From positions 1 to 64,000 of the forward strand of contig NZ_SWCJ01000020.1 in assembly GCF_005116665.1 (NCBI RefSeq): a stretch of 64,000 bases of DNA, written 5' to 3'. This DNA comes from Ferrimonas aestuarii. Lineage in GTDB: Bacteria; Pseudomonadota; Gammaproteobacteria; Enterobacterales; Shewanellaceae. A program made the translations under genes and the position numbers. Positions 43,849 through 53,463 of the stretch are shown in pieces; position 1 is the stretch's first letter; each line of letters begins with the position of its first letter. Under the pieces are notes generated by a model, which was given only the letters and a program-made list of their open reading frames with translations, did not search any database and was not told the DNA's origin.

Positions 43849-43874
43849 AAAAAAAGGCTGCCATTGGCAGCCTT
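43849..43874 (-). terminator. Terminator after hns
   Basis: On the minus strand AAGGCTGCC pairs with GGCAGCCTT around a 3-base loop and runs into T7. Confidence 0.88.
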
Positions 43875-43898
43875 AGACTAGTTCTTTGTAACTAAATA

Positions 43899-44291
43899 TT
43901 AAATTAGGAACTCTTCTAGAGAGCGACCCTGATCCAATTGTTCTTTGATGGCTTTTGGAGTACGGCCTTGGCCGGTCCAAGTAATCTCTTCGCCGTCAAC
44001 AACAATCATATATTTAGGTGGGCGAGGAGCACGCTTTTTACGTGGTGCACTGCCTTCTAATGCATTTAATTCGTCAACGCTAATGCCATCTTCCGCAAGC
44101 TGCTTACGAATGGCTTCAATTTTAGCGATACGTTCAGCTTGGGCTGCTTGCTCTTCGGCAGCTTCAGCTTCGCGATCATCAGCAATTTTTTGAAGTTTAG
44201 CGATAACGTCTTGCAGTTCGTCTAGTTCTAGCTCTTTAACTTGAGCTTTCAATCGACGACCGTGAGTTAGAATTTCTAAGAAATCAGCCAT
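43899..44291 (-). CDS. hns: H-NS family nucleoid protein
   Basis: A 130-residue xenogeneic silencer that coats AT-rich DNA. The N-terminal coiled coil for dimer and oligomer formation covers about 1-75, a linker with basic residues (PRKKRAPRPPKY) follows, and the DNA-binding domain holds TWTGQGRTPKAI (about 104-115), where QGR inserts in the minor groove. The ATG of MADFLEILTHGRRL is the family start. The upstream 300 bases are AT-rich, in line with autoregulation, which is inferred. Confidence 0.92.
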   Translation of the reverse strand: MADFLEILTHGRRLKAQVKELELDELQDVIAKLQKIADDREAEAAEEQAAQAERIAKIEAIRKQLAEDGISVDELNALEGSAPRKKRAPRPPKYMIVVDGEEITWTGQGRTPKAIKEQLDQGRSLEEFLI

Positions 44292-44601
44292 GGTGGTTAA
44301 ACCCAATTTGAAGTGTTTATTTAAGTCGTGTTTTAGATTAGCACGCTGATTTTAATTTGTCTTGAGTAATAATTAATAAATTACACTTTAGAGAATAATC
44401 AATTGCTACTATCCATGACAATTACAGCTAATCAAAGTTCCATACTATTAATATCAAAAAGTGAATAATTGATCTTTGAGCTGATTGCTGCGTAAAAAAT
44501 CACCATCAGGCTCCGTTTATCAGGTTGACGTTTACGTCAACAGTAATTAGAGTGGACTTTAATGTGATGTGTCAAATCAGGCAGTAAACAAAGGACGTAC
44601 T
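44292..44601. other. AT-rich divergent region between hns and etfBA
   Basis: No gene is visible in these 310 bases. They must hold both promoters. AT-rich tracts near the hns side could bind H-NS itself. The clear signal is the palindrome at 44525-44540. Confidence 0.5.
44525..44540. promoter_or_regulatory. LiuR-like operator upstream of etfBA
   Basis: TTGACGTTTACGTCAA is an inverted repeat with 6-bp perfect arms (7 when the flanking G and C are counted). It has the same TTnACGTnnANGTnAA layout as the site in front of liuR (59756-59771; 11 of 16 bases equal). LiuR is known as a MerR-type regulator of branched-chain amino acid and acyl-CoA catabolism genes in this group, so ETF would be made together with isovaleryl-CoA dehydrogenase. 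Confidence 0.6.
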
Positions 44602-45351
44602 ATGAAAATTTTAGTTCCAGTAAAGCGCGTCGTAGACCCTTATGTAAAGGTGAGGGTTGCTGCGGATGAAAGTGGCGTGGACCTAGCAAATTTGAAGATG
44701 GCCATTAACCCTTTCTGTGAAATTGCTGTAGAAGAAGCTGTGCGACTCAAGGAGAAGGGGCAAGCAGCGGAAGTGATCGTGGTATCAGTTGGGCCTAAGG
44801 TGGCTCAAGAGCAGCTGCGTACCGCGATGGCTTTAGGGGCCGATCGTGCCATCTTAGTTGAACATGACCAAGAACTAGCGCCGCTTTCTATTGCTAAGGT
44901 ACTAAAAGCCATTATCGACAAAGAGCAGCCAGGTCTGGTGTTGTTTGGTAAACAAACCATTGACGGCGATAACAATCAGACGGCACAGATGACCGCCGCG
45001 TTGGCAAAAATGGGTCAAGCAACGTTCGCTTCTACTATAGATGTAGAGGGAGAGCAGGTTACTGTGGCTCGAGAGATCGACGGTGGTATTCAGACTCTGA
45101 GCATCAAACTGCCTGCGGTGGTGTCTGCCGATCTACGATTGAACGAGCCCCGTTACGCTTCACTGCCTAACATCATGAAAGCCAAGCGCAAGCCGTTGGA
45201 AACCGTATCCGTCGACGATTTGGAAGTGACTCTTAAATCTCACCAAAACACCTTGAAGGTAACTGCCCCAGCTGAGCGTAGCGGCGGCGTAATGGTGGGC
45301 TCTGTGGAAGAGTTGGTTGAAAAGCTAAAGAATGAAGCGAAGGTGGTCTAA
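44602..45351 (+). CDS. etfB: Electron transfer flavoprotein subunit beta
   Basis: Small ETF subunit, which binds AMP and accepts electrons from acyl-CoA dehydrogenases with EtfA. 249 residues, MKILVPVKRVVDPYVKVRV at the start and the signature VAREIDGGIQTLSIKLPAVVSADLRLNEPRY (about 154-184). The ATG has AAAGGACG upstream; an earlier start would add 11 residues. Stop overlaps the etfA start by one base. Confidence 0.97.
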   Translation: MKILVPVKRVVDPYVKVRVAADESGVDLANLKMAINPFCEIAVEEAVRLKEKGQAAEVIVVSVGPKVAQEQLRTAMALGADRAILVEHDQELAPLSIAKVLKAIIDKEQPGLVLFGKQTIDGDNNQTAQMTAALAKMGQATFASTIDVEGEQVTVAREIDGGIQTLSIKLPAVVSADLRLNEPRYASLPNIMKAKRKPLETVSVDDLEVTLKSHQNTLKVTAPAERSGGVMVGSVEELVEKLKNEAKVV

Positions 45352-46277
45352 TGGCGATTCTAATTATTGCGGAGCTGGATAAGCAGTCTCTAAGTGTTGA
45401 ATGCGCCAAGGCCGTTGGCGCAGCATCTAAGATTGGTGGTGATGTTCATCTGTTGATTGCTGGTGATCAAGTTGCATCTGCCGCGGAACAGGGCGCAGCC
45501 TTAGCTGGAGTCACAAAGGTGCTGGTGGCCGACAATGGATGCTATCAGCATCAGTTGGCTGAGCCGATGGCGGATCTGATTGTGGATCTGGCGTCTGATT
45601 ACTCACACATCATTGCGGTGGCCAGTGCCAAAGGCAAAGACATCTTGCCTCGGGTCGCGGCTTTGTTGGATGTGGCGCAGCACTCGGATCTGGTGGCCAT
45701 CGAGTCTGAGGATACCTTCGTTCGTCCTATCTATGCAGGCAATGCCTTGGCAACGGTGCAGAGCTTGGATGCCATTAAGGTATTGACCATTCGTGGTTCG
45801 GCGTTTGATGCCGTGGCCGAGCAAGCTCCTGCTGCCATCGAAGCGGTAGACATTGTCAAAGAGAACACTCTGAGCAGCTTTGTCAGCGAAGAGTTGGTTC
45901 AGTCTGAGCGTCCAGAATTGGGGGCAGCCCGCGTGGTGATCTCCGGTGGTCGAGGTCTGGGAAGCGGTGAGAACTTCGCCATCATCGAAGCGCTAGCTGA
46001 CAAGTTGGGCGGTGCCATCGGCGCATCTCGCGCAGCCGTTGATGCGGGTTTTGTGGCCAACGATCTTCAGGTTGGTCAAACCGGTAAGATTGTGGCACCT
46101 GAGCTTTACATTGCCGTTGGCATCTCTGGCGCCATTCAGCATTTGGCGGGCATGAAAGAGTCTAAGGTGATTGTGGCGATCAACAAAGATCCCGATGCGC
46201 CCATCTTCCAAGTGGCGGATTATGGCCTAGAGGCGGATCTGTTTGAGGCTGTTCCAAAGCTAACTGAGCTGCTATAA
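45351..46277 (+). CDS. etfA: Electron transfer flavoprotein subunit alpha
   Basis: FAD-binding ETF subunit. 308 residues: the N-terminal domain (1-185), then the FAD domain with VVISGGRGLGSGENF (about 195-209), GQTGKIVAPELYIAVGISGA (about 242-261) and AINKDPDAPIFQVADYGLE (about 276-294). ETF passes electrons to ETF-ubiquinone oxidoreductase, not in this window. Within it, liuA is an evident electron donor. Confidence 0.97.
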   Translation: MAILIIAELDKQSLSVECAKAVGAASKIGGDVHLLIAGDQVASAAEQGAALAGVTKVLVADNGCYQHQLAEPMADLIVDLASDYSHIIAVASAKGKDILPRVAALLDVAQHSDLVAIESEDTFVRPIYAGNALATVQSLDAIKVLTIRGSAFDAVAEQAPAAIEAVDIVKENTLSSFVSEELVQSERPELGAARVVISGGRGLGSGENFAIIEALADKLGGAIGASRAAVDAGFVANDLQVGQTGKIVAPELYIAVGISGAIQHLAGMKESKVIVAINKDPDAPIFQVADYGLEADLFEAVPKLTELL

Positions 46278-46298
46278 ATGTGAGGTAACTCACAAAAT

Positions 46299-46357
46299 GG
46301 CGGCATCTGCTGGTCAAGTGAGGGGCACTTGCGGGTAGAATGCCGCCTTCGTATTTT
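46299..46357 (+). terminator. Probable terminator after etfA
   Basis: GGCGGCAT (46299-46306) pairs perfectly with ATGCCGCC (46340-46347); inside it CAAGTG and CACTTG form a second stem. TTCGTATTTT follows, a poor but T-rich tail. It lies just before the lysine riboswitch. Confidence 0.45.
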
Positions 46358-46370
46358 GATGAATACGGTT

Positions 46371-46518
46371 ACCGCTAGGTAGAGGCGCATCGCCTATCAG
46401 TAGATCGGAAGAGGTTGATACCCTTTGAGGCCGATTGAAAGGAGTCGATGCCGAAGTGGCTGAGCCATCGAACTCAGTTGCTGGGGTTATTCTTAATAGG
46501 AATGACACTGCCATAGTA
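46371..46518 (+). promoter_or_regulatory. Lysine riboswitch (L box) aptamer
   Basis: The conserved pieces of the lysine aptamer occur in order: GGTAGAGGCGC (46378-46388), AGTAG (46399-46403), TTGAAAGGAGTCGATGCCGAAG (about 46435-46456), CTGGGG (46481-46486) and the closing CTGCC (46508-46512), which pairs with GGTAG as P1. It precedes an NhaC-family transporter, a gene type known to carry lysine riboswitches in gammaproteobacteria. Lysine binding should reduce expression. Confidence 0.9.
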
Positions 46519-46651
46519 ATCTCCGACAGGATGTTGGAATGCTTGATTTACTATGGAGCGCTACTGAAAGGACGGTGGTCTATTATGTCCCCCCTCGATC
46601 TTCGATCGTGTCAGTTGCCTCCATCGCCAACTAAAAAGAAAAGATTTGACG
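46511..46651 (+). promoter_or_regulatory. Riboswitch expression platform
   Basis: CCATAGTAA (46511-46519), which includes the 3' strand of P1, can pair perfectly with TTACTATGG (46548-46556), an alternative to aptamer closure. No T-rich terminator follows, and the rest of the leader has small hairpins (CGATC-TTC-GATCG near 46596-46608). Control of translation or Rho access is more likely than intrinsic termination. The mechanism is inferred. Confidence 0.5.
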
Positions 46652-48220
46652 ATGGCTTTATTAACTTACGCCGACTCGGCGCTGTCTCTGTTACCTCCTG
46701 TGATTGCGATTGGCATGGCCATCGTAACGCGAAAAGTCCTGTTATCCCTGGGTTTGGGGATCGCCATTGGTGTGCTAATGCTCACCGGTTTTGCTCCTAT
46801 GGAAGCCGCTAGCAATTTAGGTGGCCGCGTTCAGGGGTTATTTTGGAGCGAAGGGGCTCCCAGCGCTTGGAATTTGTACACTCTAGGTTTCCTATTATTG
46901 CTGGGGGTGATGACCGCCCTTATTTCGGTATCTGGAGCCACTCGAGCGTTTGCTGACTGGGCTCGCCAGCGCATCCGCTGTGGCCGCGATGCCAAGCTGA
47001 TGACCATCGCCCTTGGGGTGGTGATCTTCATCGATGATTATTTCAATACCCTAGTGGTGGGCTCTGTCGCTCGTCCGGTGACTGACCATTATCAGGTCTC
47101 CCGCGAGAAGCTGGCGTACTGTATCGACTCAACCTCTGCGCCCATCTGCGTCATTTCGCCGATCTCCTCTTGGGGCGCATACATCATCGCCTTGATTGGT
47201 GGGTTGCTCACTACCCATGGAGTCACTGATATTGGCTATTTGAGCGCCTTTATTCAGATGGTTCCCATGAATTTCTATGCGGTGTTTGCGTTTGCGCTAT
47301 TGCTGGCGGTGGTCTATTTCGGTCTTGATGTAGGCCCCATGGCTCAAGCGGAGCAGCGGGCTCGCCGCGGTCAATTGTGGGATGAAACCAAGGGAGCTCC
47401 TGCCGGGGAAGAGCTGGATCTGCCGGAAGCCGATAATGGCCGAGTATGGGGCCTGTTGGCACCGATCGGCTTTTTGATTCTACTCACCGTTACCATGATG
47501 CTCTACTCCGGTGGTCAAGCATTGGCTGCGGACGGCAAGTCGTTTAGCGTTATCGGTGCATTTGAAAACACCGATGTGGCTTGGTCACTGTTCTATTCTG
47601 CTTTGGCTGGCGTTCTGTTTACTGCCGGTTACTGTTTGCAGCAGCGAGTGCCGGTGGGTTATATCGTCAAGGCGCTGTTCAGCGGTCTGAAGTCGATGAT
47701 GCCAGCTATCTACATCCTGCTGTTCGCTTGGACCATCGCCGGGGTGATCAGTGATATGGAAACAGGTAAATACATGGCGTCCATGGCTCAAGGCAATCTG
47801 CCGACGTGGAGTCTGCCCGCACTGCTGTTTTTGCTCAGCGGTTTTGCGGCCTTTGCCACCGGGACCAGTTGGGGAACCTTCGCCATCATGTTGCCTATCG
47901 CAGCCAACATGGCTGAAGCGGTAGAGATCACCATGATGTTGCCTATGTTGGCGTCTGTCTTGGCTGGGGCGGTATTTGGCGATCACTGCTCACCCATCTC
48001 TGATACCACCATTTTGTCTTCCACAGGGGCAGCCTGCCACCACATCGATCACGTGACCACCCAGCTGCCTTATGCGGTGATGACCGCCATCATCTCTTTG
48101 GTTGGCTACCTGGTACTCGGCATTACCGGCTCCACCGTTGCGGGCTTTGCCTGTGCCAGTGTGGCTTTGGTGATTGTGGTGACGTTGTTGAAGCGTCGCT
48201 GTGAGCCTTCTTGCCAATAA
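46652..48220 (+). CDS. NhaC-family transporter, probable lysine transporter
   Basis: A 522-residue inner-membrane protein with about 11-12 helices, of the Na+/H+ antiporter NhaC superfamily (VIFIDDYFNTLVVGSVARPVTD near 125-146; ATGTSWGTFAIMLPIA near 408-423; FGDHCSPISDTTILSSTGA near 443-461). The lysine riboswitch in its leader argues that the substrate is lysine and not only Na+, as proposed from comparative genomics for LysW-type NhaC proteins. The ATG is preferred; a TTG two codons earlier is possible. Confidence 0.88.
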   Translation: MALLTYADSALSLLPPVIAIGMAIVTRKVLLSLGLGIAIGVLMLTGFAPMEAASNLGGRVQGLFWSEGAPSAWNLYTLGFLLLLGVMTALISVSGATRAFADWARQRIRCGRDAKLMTIALGVVIFIDDYFNTLVVGSVARPVTDHYQVSREKLAYCIDSTSAPICVISPISSWGAYIIALIGGLLTTHGVTDIGYLSAFIQMVPMNFYAVFAFALLLAVVYFGLDVGPMAQAEQRARRGQLWDETKGAPAGEELDLPEADNGRVWGLLAPIGFLILLTVTMMLYSGGQALAADGKSFSVIGAFENTDVAWSLFYSALAGVLFTAGYCLQQRVPVGYIVKALFSGLKSMMPAIYILLFAWTIAGVISDMETGKYMASMAQGNLPTWSLPALLFLLSGFAAFATGTSWGTFAIMLPIAANMAEAVEITMMLPMLASVLAGAVFGDHCSPISDTTILSSTGAACHHIDHVTTQLPYAVMTAIISLVGYLVLGITGSTVAGFACASVALVIVVTLLKRRCEPSCQ

Positions 48221-48245
48221 GTTGGCTGAGAGTGTGATGTAGCTT

Positions 48246-48267
48246 CGGGGGGCCAAATGGCCCCCCG
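48246..48267 (+). other. GC-rich hairpin between transporter and tdk
   Basis: CGGGGGGCC pairs with GGCCCCCCG around AAAT. There is no T-tract, so it is a strong mRNA hairpin and not a standard terminator. Confidence 0.5.
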
Positions 48268-48332
48268 CGCATTGGTGGCAGCCTAGGGTGCTTTTCGGTA
48301 GACTGGCGCCACCAAGACAACGGAGGAATAAC

Positions 48333-48911
48333 GTGGCTCAGCTCTATTTTTACTATTCGGCAATGAATGCTGGAAAATCCACCTCACTTTTGCAATCGGC
48401 CTACAACTACCGCGAGCGAGGCATGGAAGTGCTAGTGATGACCGCTGGCCTTGATGATCGCTACGGCATCGGCAAAGTGACCTCTCGAATAGGGCTTACC
48501 TCCGATGCCCTTATCTATCGTAAGGAAGACGATCTGATTGAGATGGTGTGTAAAGAACATGAGCAGAAGCCGGTTAACTGCGTCTTGGTGGATGAGTGTC
48601 AGTTTCTCACCAAAGATCAGGTACGCCAATTGACCTACCTAGTCGACAAGATGGACATTCCGGTGCTGTGTTACGGCCTGCGTACCGATTTCCAAGGTGA
48701 GCTATTCCCCGGTGCTCAGTATCTGTTGGCTTGGGCTGACAAATTGGTGGAACTGAAAACCATCTGCCACTGCGGTCGCAAGGCCAATATGGTGGTGCGG
48801 TTAGATGGCGAAGGTAATCCCGTCAAAAATGGCGATCAGGTTCAGATAGGCGGTAACGACAGCTACGTGTCGATGTGTCGCTTACACTATCGTGAACTGG
48901 CTTGGGACTGA
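48333..48911 (+). CDS. tdk: Thymidine kinase
   Basis: Salvage enzyme phosphorylating thymidine. 192 residues: P-loop SAMNAGKST (about 9-17), LVDECQFL (about 86-93), the lasso region and the zinc site CHCGRKA...CRLHY (about 147-187). The start is GTG with GGAGGAA 5 bases upstream. Slightly shorter than the E. coli enzyme (205). Confidence 0.95.
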   Translation: MAQLYFYYSAMNAGKSTSLLQSAYNYRERGMEVLVMTAGLDDRYGIGKVTSRIGLTSDALIYRKEDDLIEMVCKEHEQKPVNCVLVDECQFLTKDQVRQLTYLVDKMDIPVLCYGLRTDFQGELFPGAQYLLAWADKLVELKTICHCGRKANMVVRLDGEGNPVKNGDQVQIGGNDSYVSMCRLHYRELAWD

Positions 48912-48918
48912 GACTGCT

Positions 48919-49088
48919 TATAATACCATCCTGAATAAATATCTGGTCATTATTGCTTGCCTAAATCGTTTCACTCTTCGTTGCGAGACTTGTTGTTAGA
49001 GCCACTAGCATCGGCGTCTCGCGTATTGATTGAAACGATTTATTCGGCGCACTAGATAGATCACTTACTTAATCAGAATGGTATAACT
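48919..49088. mobile_element. MITE-like element with nested inverted repeats
   Basis: Terminal inverted repeats at 48923-48948 and 49059-49084 agree at 20 of 26 positions and begin ATACCAT (preceded by TTATA and followed by AAC). Inside, AAATCGTTTCA (48963-48973) is matched perfectly by 49031-49041, and GCGAGAC (48983-48989) by GTCTCGC (49016-49022). No ORF is enclosed. The size of about 170 bp, the terminal repeats and lack of coding fit a miniature inverted-repeat element; the whole would fold into one long hairpin. Confidence 0.6.
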
Positions 49089-49099
49089 AGGCCAGTGCA

Positions 49100-49217
49100 T
49101 TGAACTTTTTTCATATTCGAACTGGATAATCGCTAAACCACTGCTACGCTTAAGTTAATGTGATCATCCTTAGCTAGCGTAGAGTGTGTTGCCGGACGTA
49201 GTTTCCGGCTTTTTTTT
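49100..49217 (+). ncRNA. Candidate small RNA with promoter and terminator
   Basis: TTGAAC (49100-49105) and GATAAT (49125-49130, spacing 19) could start a transcript near 49137. It would contain a hairpin of CTACGC(TTAAG) with (CTTAG)CTAGCGTAG, and end at the terminator 49191-49217, giving about 80 nt with no ORF. The long spacer makes the promoter weak evidence; the hairpins and clean terminator far from any upstream plus-strand gene are better. Confidence 0.4.
49191..49217 (+). terminator. Rho-independent terminator in intergenic region
   Basis: GCCGGA (49191-49196) pairs with TCCGGC (49204-49209), followed by T8. It lies 280 bases after tdk, beyond the MITE-like element, so it either ends a separate small RNA or was the tdk terminator before the element inserted. 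Confidence 0.8.
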
Positions 49218-49360
49218 GCCTGAAATTCGTCATGGGAGTGGTGCTGAAGTAAAGGAATAACTTGGAGTTAAAGTCGTGAAGCGGGGGGAAGTGAGAGTCG
49301 ATAGGTGAAAGGGTCGAGCGAGGTAGGTCGGCATCCTTGCCGTCCAGGTGGTGTTCAGAG

Positions 49361-50284
49361 TTAGCGAATGTTGGCAACCAACTCTTTAATTTGAGCGCGT
49401 AACCAGCGGTTGGCTTTGCTCTCTTCAAGTTTCGCGAGGTAGGTCAGATACAGCGGAATCTTAGGCAGTTCAAAAGAGATGTTCAGTGGTGCCAAATTGA
49501 ACTGGCTGCCGTAGTGTTCCCACAACCATTTACTGATTACCACAACCCCATCAGATTCTTGCGCCATCATCATGGCATTGAATGGGTTGTTGGTGTCCAT
49601 TATCACGTCACGGTCATCTACTTTTGTGTGCTGCATGCGTTCAAATACGCCAATCTGACCTGGCGCGTAACGGAAGTGGCGCAGTCCAACGAAAGTATCT
49701 CGGTCAATCTCTTTGTTCTGTGCTGGATGGCCTTCGCGAGCCAGAGCAATGAGTTCGGTAGAGTAAAGCAGCTCTTGCTTGATGCTGGCCATGGCGAGTT
49801 TTGAGGTCACCAAGCATACGTCGTTGTTGTCAATCTGCAGGCTGTCGATGATTCGAGAATCTTCCTCGATAAGGCCATAGATAGAGAGGCTGAGCTGGCT
49901 ATTTAATACTTCAATGTGCTTAGCAAGTGGGTGCAGCATCTCAAGATCCAGCACGTGGTTAGCGGCGATGCGGAATCGACGCTTGCTGGTGGCTGGATCA
50001 AAGTCACTCAAACTCTCTACACCATCCTGAAGCAGGTCCAGTGCAGCATTGACGTAGTTATAGAGCTCCATGGCGTAATCAGTGGGCTCTAAACCTGTGC
50101 TGGTGCGAGTAAAAAGAGGGTGGTTGAAGTACTTACCTAGCTTTGTCAAAGATTGGCTGACCGCACTTGGGGTCACATTGAGTTTGCGCGCCGCCTTGCT
50201 CAAACTACCGGTAAACACCACCGCACGAAATACGATTAACAATCGTATGTCGATGGAGTCAAAGTCATGGGTTAAAACTGGCAT
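49361..50284 (-). CDS. LysR family transcriptional regulator
   Basis: 307 residues. N-terminal winged HTH (about 8-65: DIRLLIVFRAVVFTGSLSKAARKLNVTPSAVSQSLTKL) and a periplasmic-binding-protein-like effector domain (about 90-300). No divergent metabolic gene is near, so the target is not shown; the nearest gene cluster upstream is aacS-liu, on the same strand. The start ATG giving MPVLTHDF has GGAG 6 bases upstream; a start four codons earlier lies in that site. Confidence 0.88.
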   Translation of the reverse strand: MPVLTHDFDSIDIRLLIVFRAVVFTGSLSKAARKLNVTPSAVSQSLTKLGKYFNHPLFTRTSTGLEPTDYAMELYNYVNAALDLLQDGVESLSDFDPATSKRRFRIAANHVLDLEMLHPLAKHIEVLNSQLSLSIYGLIEEDSRIIDSLQIDNNDVCLVTSKLAMASIKQELLYSTELIALAREGHPAQNKEIDRDTFVGLRHFRYAPGQIGVFERMQHTKVDDRDVIMDTNNPFNAMMMAQESDGVVVISKWLWEHYGSQFNLAPLNISFELPKIPLYLTYLAKLEESKANRWLRAQIKELVANIR

Positions 50285-50584
50285 GTCGCGCTCCATATTG
50301 AAGTAGCTAATTTCAAAGATTAGAAACAGTTTAGTTGATTGGATAGATGGGTGTTCTGCTAATGCAGACGAGTGATGAAACTCACTTAAAAATCACAACT
50401 CGTACAGAGTAACTGCAGGATTTTAGTGAACGTGAGTATCTATGAGAACTTATTCTGATTTTGTGATCAATTTCAAATAAATGTTTTTTGGTTGGGGGTT
50501 TTTGCAGCGGTTTTGGCATTGAAAATCTACCTAGTTAGAGGTAGGTGCGGGACGCTCCCTACCACAACTATTGGGTTTTGAATA
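50285..50584. other. 300-bp gap between the LysR gene and aacS
   Basis: No gene seen. It should hold the promoter of the LysR gene and the 3' end of the liu transcript with a short terminator-like hairpin. Confidence 0.5.
50522..50544 (-). terminator. Weak terminator after aacS
   Basis: On the minus strand CTACCT pairs with AGGTAG around six bases, then ATTTTC. An overlapping alternative stem (GGTAGG with CCTACC) may compete. A short stem, so low confidence. Confidence 0.35.
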
Positions 50585-52539
<1,955 letters not shown>

Positions 52540-52543
<4 letters not shown>

Positions 52544-53463
52544 GACACACACTCCTTGTGTTGTTGCTTGTGTTGTTTAGCGAGTATGGCCTGAGCCACT
52601 TTGCTTTGGGGGGCTTTATTGAGCTGCTGGCAGATATGATTGCCGGCAATGATGAGTCTTTCCAGATCAACGCCAGTATCCATGCCTAAGCCGTGTAGCA
52701 TGTACACCAGATCTTCGGTGGCCAGATTGCCACTGGCTCCAGGAGCGTAAGGACAGCCGCCAAGACCGGCTACTGCGCTGTCGATGCGGCGAACGCCCAG
52801 ATCCAAGCAGGCCAAAACGTTGGCTAGGGCTTGGCCGTAAGTATCGTGGAAATGCAGTGCTAATGCCGACACGGGCACCCGCTCGGCTACGGCGGCCACC
52901 ATCGCCTTGGCTTTGGCTGGGGTGCCTACTCCTACGGTGTCCCCAAGGGAGATCTCATAGCAGCCCATCTGGTATAGGCGCTCAGCCACGTCGGCGACTT
53001 TGGGTATCTCAATCTCGCCATCGATTGGGCAGCCTAAGGTGCAGGAAACGTAGCCTCGTACCGGAAGTTTCTGGGCACGGGCAGCGGCCATCACTGGCTC
53101 AAACCGAGCCAAAGATTCGGCGATGGAGCAGTTGATGTTGCGCTGACTGAACCCCTCAGAGGCTGCGCCAAACACCGCCACTTCGTCGGCCTGGGAAGCC
53201 ACTGCGGTTTCAAACCCTTTCAAGTTAGGGGTTAGGGCAGAGTAACGAATGCCGCTCCGACGTTCGATTCGCTGCATCAGCAGATCGGCATCGGCCATCT
53301 GAGGCACCCATTTAGGAGAGACAAAACTGGCCGCCTCAATGTGGGTTAGCCCAGTATCAGAGAGTAAGTTAACCAGCTCGATGCGCTGCTCTAGGGTGAC
53401 CGCAGGCTCATTCTGCAGGCCATCTCGAGGGCCAACTTCGATGATCTCGACGTTGTCGTTCAT
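52540..53463 (-). CDS. liuE: Hydroxymethylglutaryl-CoA lyase
   Basis: Splits HMG-CoA to acetoacetate and acetyl-CoA, the last liu step. 307 residues of the TIM-barrel HMGL family: EVGPRDGLQNEP (about 8-19) with the metal Asp and catalytic Arg, ASFVSPKWVPQMAD, HFHDTYGQALAN (about 206-217) with metal histidines, and the active-site cysteine in GLGGCPYAPGASGN (about 237-250). The ends overlap liuD by one base and aacS by four. Confidence 0.95.

Larger units (their letters stand above)
48912..49360. other. Gene-free stretch with MITE-like element and candidate sRNA
   Basis: No coding frame of merit. The first part (48919-49088) is a repeat element with inverted ends, the middle (49100-49217) a possible sRNA gene. 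From 49218 to 49360 I see nothing I can name. Confidence 0.6.

Noticed and set aside
39450..44291. Amidohydrolase/hns region as a horizontally acquired island
   Set aside because: No integrase, tRNA, direct repeats or IS flank it; the presence of hns alone is not evidence of transfer.
46435..46812. 125-codon plus-strand frame over the riboswitch and transporter start
   Set aside because: It crosses the lysine aptamer and overlaps the transporter in another frame; no protein family look.
48246..48267. GC-rich hairpin before tdk as a terminator
   Set aside because: No T-tract on either strand, so listed only as a hairpin.
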